Below, one piece after another: positions 1 through 5,492 of a DNA stretch of 6,370 bases. Each line of letters opens with the position of its first letter. The stretch's first letter is position 1. Made by a program: the position numbers and the translations under genes. The DNA lies in contig JAOUOK010000114.1 of assembly GCA_029880425.1 (NCBI GenBank), forward strand, positions 1 through 6,370, written 5' to 3'. Under the pieces are notes generated by a model, which saw only the letters and a list, made by a program, of their open reading frames with translations, did not search any database and had not been told where the DNA came from. The stretch comes from Gammaproteobacteria bacterium (GTDB lineage: Bacteria; Pseudomonadota; Gammaproteobacteria; UBA6429; Thiohalophilaceae).

Positions 1-861
1 TATAGCTGCGACTGCGGGATGAGAAATTTTTCGCTCTACTGAAATGGCATAAAACTGGGTGAGCACTTCATCTGTTTGACCGATAGCTTTTACACTGTAT
101 TGTTTTTCAACTTCTGCGGCAATCGGTGTCGGTGCAATAAAGATTCCTGTACCTGCCTGGCCAAATGCTTTCATTAATGCGCTGTCATCAAATTCCCCCA
201 CGATCTGTGGCGAGATGTGGTGCTGTTCAAACCACTTTAATAACCGTCCATGAACAACGGTCATTTCACCGGGTAACAACATCGGTTTGCCACTCAGGCA
301 GTGTGGAAAGTTTTCTCTCACCTTGCGCGCTAGCTCAGGGGTGGCAAAAAAAGTAATGCCACATTCACCTAAAGGATGGTTGAATCCACGGACATTAATA
401 TTTTGTGGAATAGGTCCATCGGCGATCACCATATCAACGTGATGCACCACCAGCTCAGCAAGCAGCGAATCAATCGAGTTTTCGCGACAGATAATACGCA
501 CCGGATCGGGTAGTTCAAGTGCGGGGGCGAGTAAGCGGTAAGCGATAGATTTAGGCACCACATCCGCGACACCGACTTTAAAAACAAGCGGCCTGCCGGT
601 GGGCAGGTTGTGGATCATTTCTTCGAGTTCGCCACCGAGTGAAAAAATCTCCTCGGCATAACTTAATACCAGTCGTCCTGATTCTGTTAGCTCCAGGTTA
701 CGCCCGACACGGTTAAATAAGGTTTCGCCTATATTGTCTTCCAGCAAGCTAAGCTGTCCACTGATGGTTTGTGGTGTTAAATGGAGTCGCTCACAGGCAC
801 GGCTGATGCTGCCTTCTTTGGCCACCATCCAGAAATAATGCAGGTGTTTATAGTTAATCAT
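1..861 (-). CDS. nhaR: LysR-family transcriptional activator NhaR (C-terminus cut by window edge)
   Basis: A reading frame starts at the ATG whose complement is at 859-861 and stays open for 287 codons to base 1, so the stop lies outside the window. Residues 1-64 form a LysR winged helix-turn-helix: MINYKHLHYFWMVAKEGSIS, then the ERLHLTPQTISGQLSLLE recognition region. Residues from about 92 form the periplasmic-binding-like effector domain. Segments such as INYxHLxYFW at the start, GVAD (97-100), GECG (165-168) and GEFDDSALMKAFG (222-234) match my memory of E. coli NhaR, the Na+/pH-responsive activator of the nhaA antiporter gene. E. coli NhaR is about 300 residues, so only some 10-15 are missing. 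No good Shine-Dalgarno precedes the ATG; the start is chosen by similarity to NhaR. nhaA is not in view. The gene is divergent from hpf. Family is near certain; NhaR subfamily is very likely; its inducer here is inferred. Confidence 0.92.
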   Translation of the reverse strand, partial: MINYKHLHYFWMVAKEGSISRACERLHLTPQTISGQLSLLEDNIGETLFNRVGRNLELTESGRLVLSYAEEIFSLGGELEEMIHNLPTGRPLVFKVGVADVVPKSIAYRLLAPALELPDPVRIICRENSIDSLLAELVVHHVDMVIADGPIPQNINVRGFNHPLGECGITFFATPELARKVRENFPHCLSGKPMLLPGEMTVVHGRLLKWFEQHHISPQIVGEFDDSALMKAFGQAGTGIFIAPTPIAAEVEKQYSVKAIGQTDEVLTQFYAISVERKISHPAVAAI

Positions 862-875
862 GATTTTTATTTTAC

Positions 876-890
876 TTCGTAAAATACGAA
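876..890. promoter_or_regulatory. 15-bp palindrome, candidate LysR-type (NhaR) operator
   Basis: TTCGTA-AAA-TACGAA is a perfect inverted repeat with 6-base arms and a 3-base centre. It fits the T-N11-A pattern of LysR-family binding sites (T877, A889). It lies 15-29 bases upstream of the nhaR start codon, where binding would block nhaR expression, so autoregulation is the natural reading. It could also affect the divergent hpf unit, whose start is about 107 bases away. Symmetry and position are seen directly; the NhaR assignment is inference. Confidence 0.5.
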
Positions 891-918
891 CAATACTACA
901 AAAATATTCGACTTTTAT

Positions 919-940
919 ATATGCATGGTTTCCTGCATAT
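919..940. repeat. 7-bp inverted repeat in the nhaR-hpf divergent region
   Basis: ATATGCA (919-925) and TGCATAT (934-940) are perfect inverted arms around an 8-base centre, TGGTTTCC. The site sits midway in the 135-bp divergent gap. It has no T-tract, so a terminator is unlikely. It may be a second regulator site or a hairpin in the hpf leader if transcription starts upstream of it. AT-rich context makes chance possible. Confidence 0.35.
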
Positions 941-942
941 TC

Positions 943-984
943 TGATTGTGCTCATGATTGGAGCTAACCTGATTTGAATTAACC
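943..984 (+). repeat. Tandem TGATT repeats before hpf
   Basis: Two adjacent 15-base units, TGATTGGAGCTAACC (955-969) and TGATTTGAATTAACC (970-984), agree at 12 of 15 positions. A partial third unit, TGATTGTGCTCA, occupies 943-954, and TGATT recurs at 992-996 just before the start codon. The last full unit abuts the Shine-Dalgarno. This could be a repeated operator or a leader element; divergence and short length leave chance open. No convincing sigma-70 promoter was found in 862-996. Confidence 0.35.
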
Positions 985-990
985 GGAGGG
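985..990 (+). promoter_or_regulatory. Ribosome binding site of the hpf gene
   Basis: GGAGGG sits 7 bases (counting from GGAGG) before the ATG at 997. An in-frame TTG at 991 touches this site and is too close to be served by it, so the ATG is the start. Confidence 0.85.
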
Positions 991-996
991 TTGATT

Positions 997-1344
997 ATGC
1001 AGATTGAAATTCAAGCACGGGATTTTTCTTTGACCAATGCGTTGCGTGATTACATTAAACGTCGACTGGATTTTGCATTGCGTAGAAGGGATAACCATAT
1101 CCAACGGGTTATGGTTCGCGTCTCAGATATTAATGGACCACGCGGTGGCCAGGACAAGAGTTGCCAAATACACATTGTACTGCCCAAGGCTTCAGTTGTT
1201 GTTGAAGACATTAAAAGCAATCTTTACAAAGCCATCGATCGAGCAGCGGGCAGGGCAAGACAATCCATCGATCGTCATTTGACACGTCGCCGTAAAAAAA
1301 GTCGTGCACCTGGTGTGACTGATTTGATCACGGTAGATATGTAA
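997..1344 (+). CDS. hpf: Short ribosome hibernation promoting factor (HPF/RaiA family)
   Basis: A 115-residue protein beginning MQIEIQARDFSLTNALRDYI. The order is that of the sigma-54 modulation/S30AE fold: strand (1-8), helix (12-30), strand (35-44), strand (55-63), strand (66-71) and a final helix with LYKAIDRAAGRARQSIDRHL (76-95). The family binds the 30S subunit at the mRNA/tRNA channel and stops translation in stationary phase or stress. It lacks the C-terminal dimerisation domain of long HPF, so it is a short form, but it has a basic tail (RRRKKSR, 97-103) and about 20 residues more than E. coli HPF. The insert INGPRGGQDKS (45-55) lengthens the loop between two strands. It lies 30 bases ahead of yccA and is probably cotranscribed with it. 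It is not next to rpoN/ptsN, the usual hpf neighbourhood in gammaproteobacteria, so it may be a second paralogue. Family assignment is firm; the hpf symbol is provisional. Confidence 0.85.
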   Translation: MQIEIQARDFSLTNALRDYIKRRLDFALRRRDNHIQRVMVRVSDINGPRGGQDKSCQIHIVLPKASVVVEDIKSNLYKAIDRAAGRARQSIDRHLTRRRKKSRAPGVTDLITVDM

Positions 1345-1361
1345 TTCCATAAAATTTAATT

Positions 1362-1367
1362 GGAGAG
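1362..1367 (+). promoter_or_regulatory. Ribosome binding site of yccA
   Basis: GGAGAG lies 7 bases before the ATG at 1375. A TTG at 1360, in frame five codons upstream, overlaps the site itself and cannot be the start. Confidence 0.8.
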
Positions 1368-1374
1368 TTTTAAA

Positions 1375-2046
1375 ATGAATACACCCATGCCGAGTGTAAC
1401 CACACATCAACAAGCGGAAGTACTGTCTACGAATAAGGTTGTGCGTAATACCTATTCATTGTTATCAATGACACTGATATTTAGTGCACTGATGGCAGGT
1501 ATTTCAATGTCATTAAATTTACCACACCCGGGATTAATTATTACATTGCTGGGTTACTTTGGCCTTTTATTTGCCACGGCAAAATTTCGTAATAGTTCAC
1601 TGGGTCTAGTTTTTGTTTTCGCCTTGACCGGTTTTATGGGGTATACACTGGGACCAATTCTTAATAGTTACCTGGCGTTACCCAATGGCAGTGAAGTGGT
1701 GATGACCGCGATGGGGGCAACCGGAACGATCTTCCTCGCGCTGTCTGGTTATGCACTGGTGAGTCGTAAGGACTTTAGCTTCATGGGTAGCTTCCTTATG
1801 GTCGGGATCATAGTGGCTTTTCTTGCGGGACTCAGTGCCGTGTTTTTTGAAATGCCCGTATTGTCGTTAGCCGTTTCATCCATGTTTGTATTATTGATGG
1901 CCGGTCTTATTTTATATGAAACCAGTAATATTATTCATGGTGGAGAAACCAATTACATTATGGCTACGGTCACACTGTATGTTTCCATCTTTAATCTGTT
2001 TACCAGCCTGCTGCATTTATTGGGACATTTCAACGGCAACGATTAG
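1375..2046 (+). CDS. yccA: YccA-like Bax inhibitor-1 family membrane protein, modulator of FtsH protease
   Basis: A 223-residue inner membrane protein with about seven hydrophobic segments, near residues 28-48, 53-69, 76-97, 108-128, 136-156, 161-181 and 197-217. The N-terminal STNKVVRNTYSLLSMTL (18-34), GYTLGPILNSYL (89-100) and ETSNIIHGGETNYI (182-195) agree closely with E. coli YccA as I recall it (219 residues). YccA binds the AAA protease FtsH with HflKC and limits degradation of membrane proteins such as SecY when translocons jam. In calcium-leak members of the superfamily (YetJ/TMBIM) the last membrane helix carries an Asp in an LYLDFINLF-like motif; here it is LYVSIFNLF (201-209), with Ser204, as I recall for YccA itself, so channel activity is not implied. 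It follows hpf closely and precedes the aldolase by 81 bases. Confidence 0.9.
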   Translation: MNTPMPSVTTHQQAEVLSTNKVVRNTYSLLSMTLIFSALMAGISMSLNLPHPGLIITLLGYFGLLFATAKFRNSSLGLVFVFALTGFMGYTLGPILNSYLALPNGSEVVMTAMGATGTIFLALSGYALVSRKDFSFMGSFLMVGIIVAFLAGLSAVFFEMPVLSLAVSSMFVLLMAGLILYETSNIIHGGETNYIMATVTLYVSIFNLFTSLLHLLGHFNGND

Positions 2047-2113
2047 CTTTGCGTTTGTTTCAGGGACGAGACATTTTTTTATTGAATAAAACTTTCTACG
2101 TTAAGCCATGGTT

Positions 2114-2120
2114 GAGGAGG
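2114..2120 (+). promoter_or_regulatory. Strong ribosome binding site of the aldolase gene
   Basis: GAGGAGG ends 7 bases before the ATG at 2128, a near-ideal anti-Shine-Dalgarno match, suggesting good translation. The 81-base gap after yccA holds no clear terminator, so the aldolase may belong to the same transcript; no convincing promoter was found there either. Confidence 0.8.
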
Positions 2121-2127
2121 AAGTAGT

Positions 2128-3303
2128 ATGGCGCTGGTAAATATGCGAGATATGTTAGGACATGCTTACCACAATGGTTACGCGGTAGGTGGCTTTGATC
2201 TTGTGAGCCTGGATTTTCTAGAAGCGATTATCGCGGCAGGAGAAGCACAGCGTGCACCATTAATTTTATCGCTCGCCGAATCACATTTTGATTATTACGA
2301 TTTTGAATTGGCCACGGTTGCTGCTGAACTGGCGGCAAAGCGAGCCTCCATTCCCGTGGCCATTCATCTTGATCATGGCGCTTCATTTGATTCTGCCGTC
2401 AAGGCGATTAACCTGGGGTGCAACGGCGTGATGGTAGATGCTTCGCACCAGGCATTTGAAGATAACGTGGCACTGACGAAAAAAATTGTCAGCATGGCCC
2501 ATGCCTGTGGGGTACCTGTTGAAGGTGAGCTGGGTTACGTGGCCGGGGTAGAAGGTGAAGATGCCGAGAAACATCCCGGCGAAGTTATTTATACCTCGGT
2601 AGATGAGGCCAAAACCTACGTGGAACAAACCGGGGTTGATTTGCTGGCGGTTTCTATTGGTACCGTGCATGGTCGCATGAAGGGTGAACCGGTCCTGGAT
2701 TTTGAACGCCTGCAGAAAATTAATGAAGCATTAAACATTCCATTGGTCATTCATGGTGGTACCGGTTTATCTGATCAGCAGTTTCACCAGTTGATAGAAA
2801 ACGGTGTTGCCAAGATTAACTATTACACGGCATTAGCGGATGCCGCGGGGAATAAAATGCGTGAGAATGTTTCGCGGGATGATCGTTGTGGTTACACCGG
2901 TATTGTTGACGGTATACAGGACGCAATGCGTGCCGAGATTGAACGCTGTATGGTTAACTGGGGTTCAGCAGGGCAAGCCGATGCCGTGCTTGCCGTGGCA
3001 GAAGCATGGCAACCCGTGCATCACGTGATTATTTTTAATGTTGAAAATTGTGATGATGCACAGGCAAGTAACATGATGCAGCAAGGCGAGAAGCTACTAA
3101 GCCGGGTACCAGGTGTGCGTCGTGTGTTAACCGGTAATGCAGTTCAAACTGATGCGAAGTACAAGTTTACCTGGCTTGTTGAGTTTGTTCATGAAAATGT
3201 TATTGAGAGTTACCGTAATCATCCTGCTCATGTTACTTTTGCAGATAACATGTTTCGGCCTGTTGCCGGTGACCGAATTAGCATTGACTTCAGGCAAAAT
3301 TAA
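2128..3303 (+). CDS. Class II ketose-bisphosphate aldolase fused to a C-terminal Dabb domain
   Basis: A 391-residue, probably cytoplasmic protein with two parts. Residues 1 to about 285 are a class II (zinc) aldolase TIM barrel of the FbaA/GatY/KbaY superfamily: HLDHG (80-84) supplies the catalytic Asp82 and zinc ligand His83, His181 (GTVHG) and His209 (IHGGTG) are the other expected ligands, EGELGYVAG (132-140) is the conserved active-site loop, and Asn231 with Thr234 fit the substrate-binding segment. All key residues are present, so reversible aldol cleavage of a ketose 1-phosphate or bisphosphate is expected; the actual sugar is unknown. Residues from about 297 (VHHVIIFNV) to 389 resemble the Dabb (stress-responsive A/B barrel) fold, with the NHPAHVTFADNMFRPVAGDR segment (364-383) typical of it. 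GatY and KbaY end near residue 285, so about 100 residues are extra. The phosphate-loop motif reads GGTG rather than the usual GGSG or GASG. Substrate class uncertain; no symbol given. Confidence 0.85.
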   Translation: MALVNMRDMLGHAYHNGYAVGGFDLVSLDFLEAIIAAGEAQRAPLILSLAESHFDYYDFELATVAAELAAKRASIPVAIHLDHGASFDSAVKAINLGCNGVMVDASHQAFEDNVALTKKIVSMAHACGVPVEGELGYVAGVEGEDAEKHPGEVIYTSVDEAKTYVEQTGVDLLAVSIGTVHGRMKGEPVLDFERLQKINEALNIPLVIHGGTGLSDQQFHQLIENGVAKINYYTALADAAGNKMRENVSRDDRCGYTGIVDGIQDAMRAEIERCMVNWGSAGQADAVLAVAEAWQPVHHVIIFNVENCDDAQASNMMQQGEKLLSRVPGVRRVLTGNAVQTDAKYKFTWLVEFVHENVIESYRNHPAHVTFADNMFRPVAGDRISIDFRQN

Positions 3304-3465
3304 AAATGATATATAGAGACCGGGCTGCATGCTGTCCTTGTATTAATGCTGATTAATTTACTTTCTATAAGTACAAAACTAAACATGCAGGGATGCGATA
3401 TGTAATTGTTTTTTATTACAACTATACAAGCATCTTTCTCTCGCGGGCTTAAAACAATACATTAA

Positions 3466-3493
3466 TTGAATAAAGTAAAACCCTATCTATACT
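3466..3493 (+). promoter_or_regulatory. Candidate sigma-70 promoter of the sulfurtransferase gene
   Basis: TTGAAT (3466-3471, 4 of 6 to consensus) is followed after 16 bases by TATACT (3488-3493, 5 of 6). A transcript would begin near 3500, leaving a short leader of about 20 bases that holds the Shine-Dalgarno. Plausible by pattern only; the region is AT-rich, which raises the chance rate. Confidence 0.4.
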
Positions 3494-3507
3494 TTATATT
3501 TAGATAT

Positions 3508-3512
3508 GGAGG
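3508..3512 (+). promoter_or_regulatory. Ribosome binding site of the sulfurtransferase gene
   Basis: GGAGG lies 7 bases before the ATG at 3520. An in-frame TTG at 3466 would add 18 residues not expected in the family and coincides with the promoter-like -35 element, so the ATG is preferred. Confidence 0.85.
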
Positions 3513-3519
3513 TCTCGTT

Positions 3520-4371
3520 ATGGATACCCTGGTAAGCGCAGAATGGTTAAAAAAGCATATTAATGAACCTGACCTGGTGGTATTAGATTGCACGGTTGTG
3601 ACCATGCCCGATGAGGATGATCCTCGTGGTTTAACAAATGTCAGTGGTCGCCCGGATTATGAGCTGGGTCACATCCCTAATGCCGGTTTTGCCGATCTTA
3701 AAACCAGCCTGTGTAAAAAAAATGATCCCATTGAGTTTGACTTGTTAAGCCCCGAACAGTTTTGTACCGAGATGGGAAAGCTGGGGGTGGGGGATGATTC
3801 ACGGGTTGTGTTATACGATGCAAATTATACCGGTTGGGCAGCGCGCGTCTGGTGGATGCTACGCTGGGTGGGTTTTGATAATGTTGCTATTTTAGATGGC
3901 GGGCTTTCTGCCTGGACATCAACGGGTAACGAACTTTCCCTGGAACCAGTCAATCGCACGGCTAACTTCTTAACCTGTAAGCCCCGAGCGGCATTAATTG
4001 CGGATCATGATGAAGTGCTTGCCAGTATTAATAATAAATCGGTTGTTGTTATCGATACACTTCCCGAACCGTTTTATCGTGGTGAAATGAGTATCTATCC
4101 ACGTGCAGGTCATATAACCGGCGCGGTGAATATTGATAGCTTGTCGTTACTCGATAATAAAGGTTACTTTCATTCACAAAACATATTGGCTGCCATGCAT
4201 GAGTTTGATCACAATGCCCGTATTATTACTTATTGTGGCGGGGGGATTATTGCCTCGACCGAGGCTTTTGTTCTCACCCGGTTGGGCTTTAACAATGTCG
4301 CGGTTTATATGGCCTCATTAGAGGAGTGGACAGCTGACACCAGCAACCCGATGGAAATAAGTTATTCATAA
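3520..4371 (+). CDS. Two-domain sulfurtransferase (rhodanese / 3-mercaptopyruvate sulfurtransferase family)
   Basis: A 283-residue protein with tandem rhodanese domains, the usual length for SseA-type enzymes. The N-terminal domain (about 4-135) is catalytically silent, with RPDYELGHIPNAGFADL (44-60) and Asp100 where the active cysteine would be. The C-terminal domain (about 160-280) has DTLPEPFYRGE (179-189), RAGHITGAVNI (195-205) and the active loop CGGGIIAS (239-246) with Cys239. Arg187 and Arg195 fit the substrate-binding arginines of the family. The cysteine would carry a persulfide and pass sulfane sulfur from thiosulfate or 3-mercaptopyruvate to cyanide, thiols or another acceptor. The loop is neither the CRKGVTA of thiosulfate rhodaneses nor the CGSGVTA of mercaptopyruvate enzymes, though its uncharged glycines are nearer the latter. 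No signal peptide, so it is cytoplasmic. It stands 94 bases before the MBL hydrolase. Family certain; donor specificity open. Confidence 0.9.
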   Translation: MDTLVSAEWLKKHINEPDLVVLDCTVVTMPDEDDPRGLTNVSGRPDYELGHIPNAGFADLKTSLCKKNDPIEFDLLSPEQFCTEMGKLGVGDDSRVVLYDANYTGWAARVWWMLRWVGFDNVAILDGGLSAWTSTGNELSLEPVNRTANFLTCKPRAALIADHDEVLASINNKSVVVIDTLPEPFYRGEMSIYPRAGHITGAVNIDSLSLLDNKGYFHSQNILAAMHEFDHNARIITYCGGGIIASTEAFVLTRLGFNNVAVYMASLEEWTADTSNPMEISYS

Positions 4372-4397
4372 AGATAGCCATGAGCTTTTAACATACT

Positions 4398-4427
4398 TTG
4401 AAACTATCCAGGAAAAAACTTTTTAAA
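4398..4427 (+). promoter_or_regulatory. Weak candidate promoter of the MBL hydrolase gene
   Basis: TTGAAA (4398-4403, 5 of 6) and TTTAAA (4422-4427, 4 of 6) are 18 bases apart in the 94-base gap after the sulfurtransferase gene. The gap also holds A/T tracts at 4413-4447, including TATAAAT at 4438. No terminator separates the two genes, so read-through is at least as likely as a separate promoter. Confidence 0.25.
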
Positions 4428-4455
4428 AAAATTTGAATATAAATACATAAATTTT

Positions 4456-4459
4456 GGAG
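4456..4459 (+). promoter_or_regulatory. Ribosome binding site of the MBL hydrolase gene
   Basis: GGAG lies 6 bases before the ATG at 4466. An in-frame TTG at 4454 overlaps this site and is rejected; the ATG also gives a cleaner signal peptide (MQRF...). Confidence 0.75.
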
Positions 4460-4465
4460 TTTTCT

Positions 4466-5410
4466 ATGCAGCGTTTTCTAGTTTATCTGTCGACTTTGTT
4501 TTGTTTAATATTGCAACCTGTGTATGCACTTGAGTGGCCGAATATAGAACCGTTGAAAATTGGGCCACGTACTTATGTCCTGGAACATGGGCCACATGAT
4601 GAAGACAACAGTGTGAGTCATGGCTTTCATAATAATCCAGGATTTGTTGTCACGAGTACGGGTGTTGTTGTGATTGATACCGGCAGCAGTTATGAAATAG
4701 GAAAAATGATCCTGCGTAAGATTGCGAGTGTCACCTCAAAACCGGTGACGCATATTTTCACCACGCATTTTCATGGTGATCACTGGTTAGCTAACCAGGC
4801 GCTGCTTGAAGCTTATCCGGATATTCGCACGATTGCCCATCCAAACCTGATTACCTTGTTAAAAGGGGGAGAAGATAAATTCTGGTTAGATGTTTTTGCT
4901 CAACGGCTGGGCGATGACTTTGCGGGTACAAAGGCGATTATTCCATCGACTGCGGCAGAAAATAAACACTACAAGATTGGTGGCATTAGATTCGAGGTCA
5001 TGTTGTTTGATAAGGCGCATACGGCAACAGACTTGATGGTTCACGTTGTCGAAGATGGCGTTTTGTTTACCGGTGATATTATCAACAATAAACACTTCTC
5101 TTTTATGGGGCATGGCAATTTCAAAGGCGCCTATGAAGCAACCTTAAAAGCACTTGCACTGAAACCAAAACATGTTGTGGCTGGACATGGCCGAAGCGGC
5201 AGCATTGAATTGATTAAAGAGTTTTCGTTGATTTACCAGGAGTTACATAAACTGGTGGCCACATATTATGAACAGGGTTTGATGGATTATGAAATGAAAG
5301 CAAAAATTGTTGCAAAGCTCGATAAATACAAGCACTGGAATGGTTTTGACCAGCGTATCGGTTCATTTATCAGCCAGCTGTATGCAGAAGTAGAAAAAGA
5401 GGCGTTCTAA
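4466..5410 (+). CDS. Secreted metallo-beta-lactamase-fold hydrolase, SoxH-like
   Basis: A 314-residue protein. Residues 1-21 look like a Sec signal peptide: Arg3, a hydrophobic core FLVYLSTLFCLIL, and a cut after PVYA, so the mature enzyme should act in the periplasm. The MBL fold follows, with the metal motif HFHGDH (101-106: His101, His103, Asp105, His106), His185 (KAHTATDL), Asp204 (FTGDI) and His241 (AGHG). All ligands of a two-zinc site are present, so it should be active. The N-terminal HGPHDEDNSVSHGFHNNPGF (41-60) recalls the SoxH / quinoprotein-relay-system zinc metallohydrolase group, which often lies near sox clusters or PQQ-dependent dehydrogenases. Neither is in view here; the nearest link is the sulfurtransferase just upstream. 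The substrate is unknown. A beta-lactamase role is not supported. The gene ends at the terminator at 5427-5478. Confidence 0.85.
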   Translation: MQRFLVYLSTLFCLILQPVYALEWPNIEPLKIGPRTYVLEHGPHDEDNSVSHGFHNNPGFVVTSTGVVVIDTGSSYEIGKMILRKIASVTSKPVTHIFTTHFHGDHWLANQALLEAYPDIRTIAHPNLITLLKGGEDKFWLDVFAQRLGDDFAGTKAIIPSTAAENKHYKIGGIRFEVMLFDKAHTATDLMVHVVEDGVLFTGDIINNKHFSFMGHGNFKGAYEATLKALALKPKHVVAGHGRSGSIELIKEFSLIYQELHKLVATYYEQGLMDYEMKAKIVAKLDKYKHWNGFDQRIGSFISQLYAEVEKEAF

Positions 5411-5426
5411 AAACGGGGCGCGAGGG

Positions 5427-5478
5427 AAATTCCGCGGTTAAAAAAACTTTTTGTTAGCCGGGGAATTTATTTTTTTTT
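5427..5478 (+). terminator. Intrinsic terminator after the MBL hydrolase gene
   Basis: The outer stem AAATTCC (5427-5433) pairs with GGAATTT (5462-5468). After a G/G mismatch, the inner stem CGGTTAA (5435-5441) pairs with TTAGCCG (5454-5460) with one G-T wobble. The A5 and T5 runs inside could extend the stem. A run of nine T (5470-5478) follows. This is a clear plus-strand terminator, 16 bases past the MBL stop. On the minus strand it lacks a trailing T-tract, so it serves the converging TRAP gene less well. Confidence 0.85.
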
Positions 5479-5492
5479 GTAGATGTTGTTCT

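Larger units (their letters stand above)
3304..3519. other. AT-rich intergenic region with small inverted repeats
   Basis: The gap between the aldolase and sulfurtransferase genes has no open frame worth calling and no RNA gene I recognise. It holds three weak symmetries: ATTAAT-GCTG-ATTAAT (3342-3357), TGTAAT-N8-ATTACA (3401-3420), and CTGCATG (3325-3331) against CATGCAG (3385-3391) across 53 bases. None has the GC-rich stem plus T-tract of an intrinsic terminator. The right end holds the candidate promoter of the next gene. Confidence 0.5.

Noticed and set aside
165..356. Small plus-strand open frame
   Set aside because: Lies entirely inside nhaR on the other strand; no ribosome binding site or family resemblance, while the NhaR protein reads well across it.
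1192..1413. Minus-strand frame across the hpf end and yccA start
   Set aside because: Overlaps two well-supported genes and its translation resembles no protein family.
2047..2127. Terminator or promoter between yccA and the aldolase gene
   Set aside because: There is a T-run at 2074-2080 but no stable stem before it, and TTGAAT at 2082 has no -10 element at a proper distance.
2383..2670. Minus-strand frame of 95 codons in the aldolase gene
   Set aside because: Antisense shadow over the most conserved aldolase motifs, including the zinc ligand LDHG and the EGELG loop.
4413..4447. A/T-tract stretch as a terminator for the sulfurtransferase gene
   Set aside because: A run of A and T can pair weakly (CTTTTTAAAAAAA) but there is no GC stem, so it is more likely promoter-proximal AT-rich DNA.
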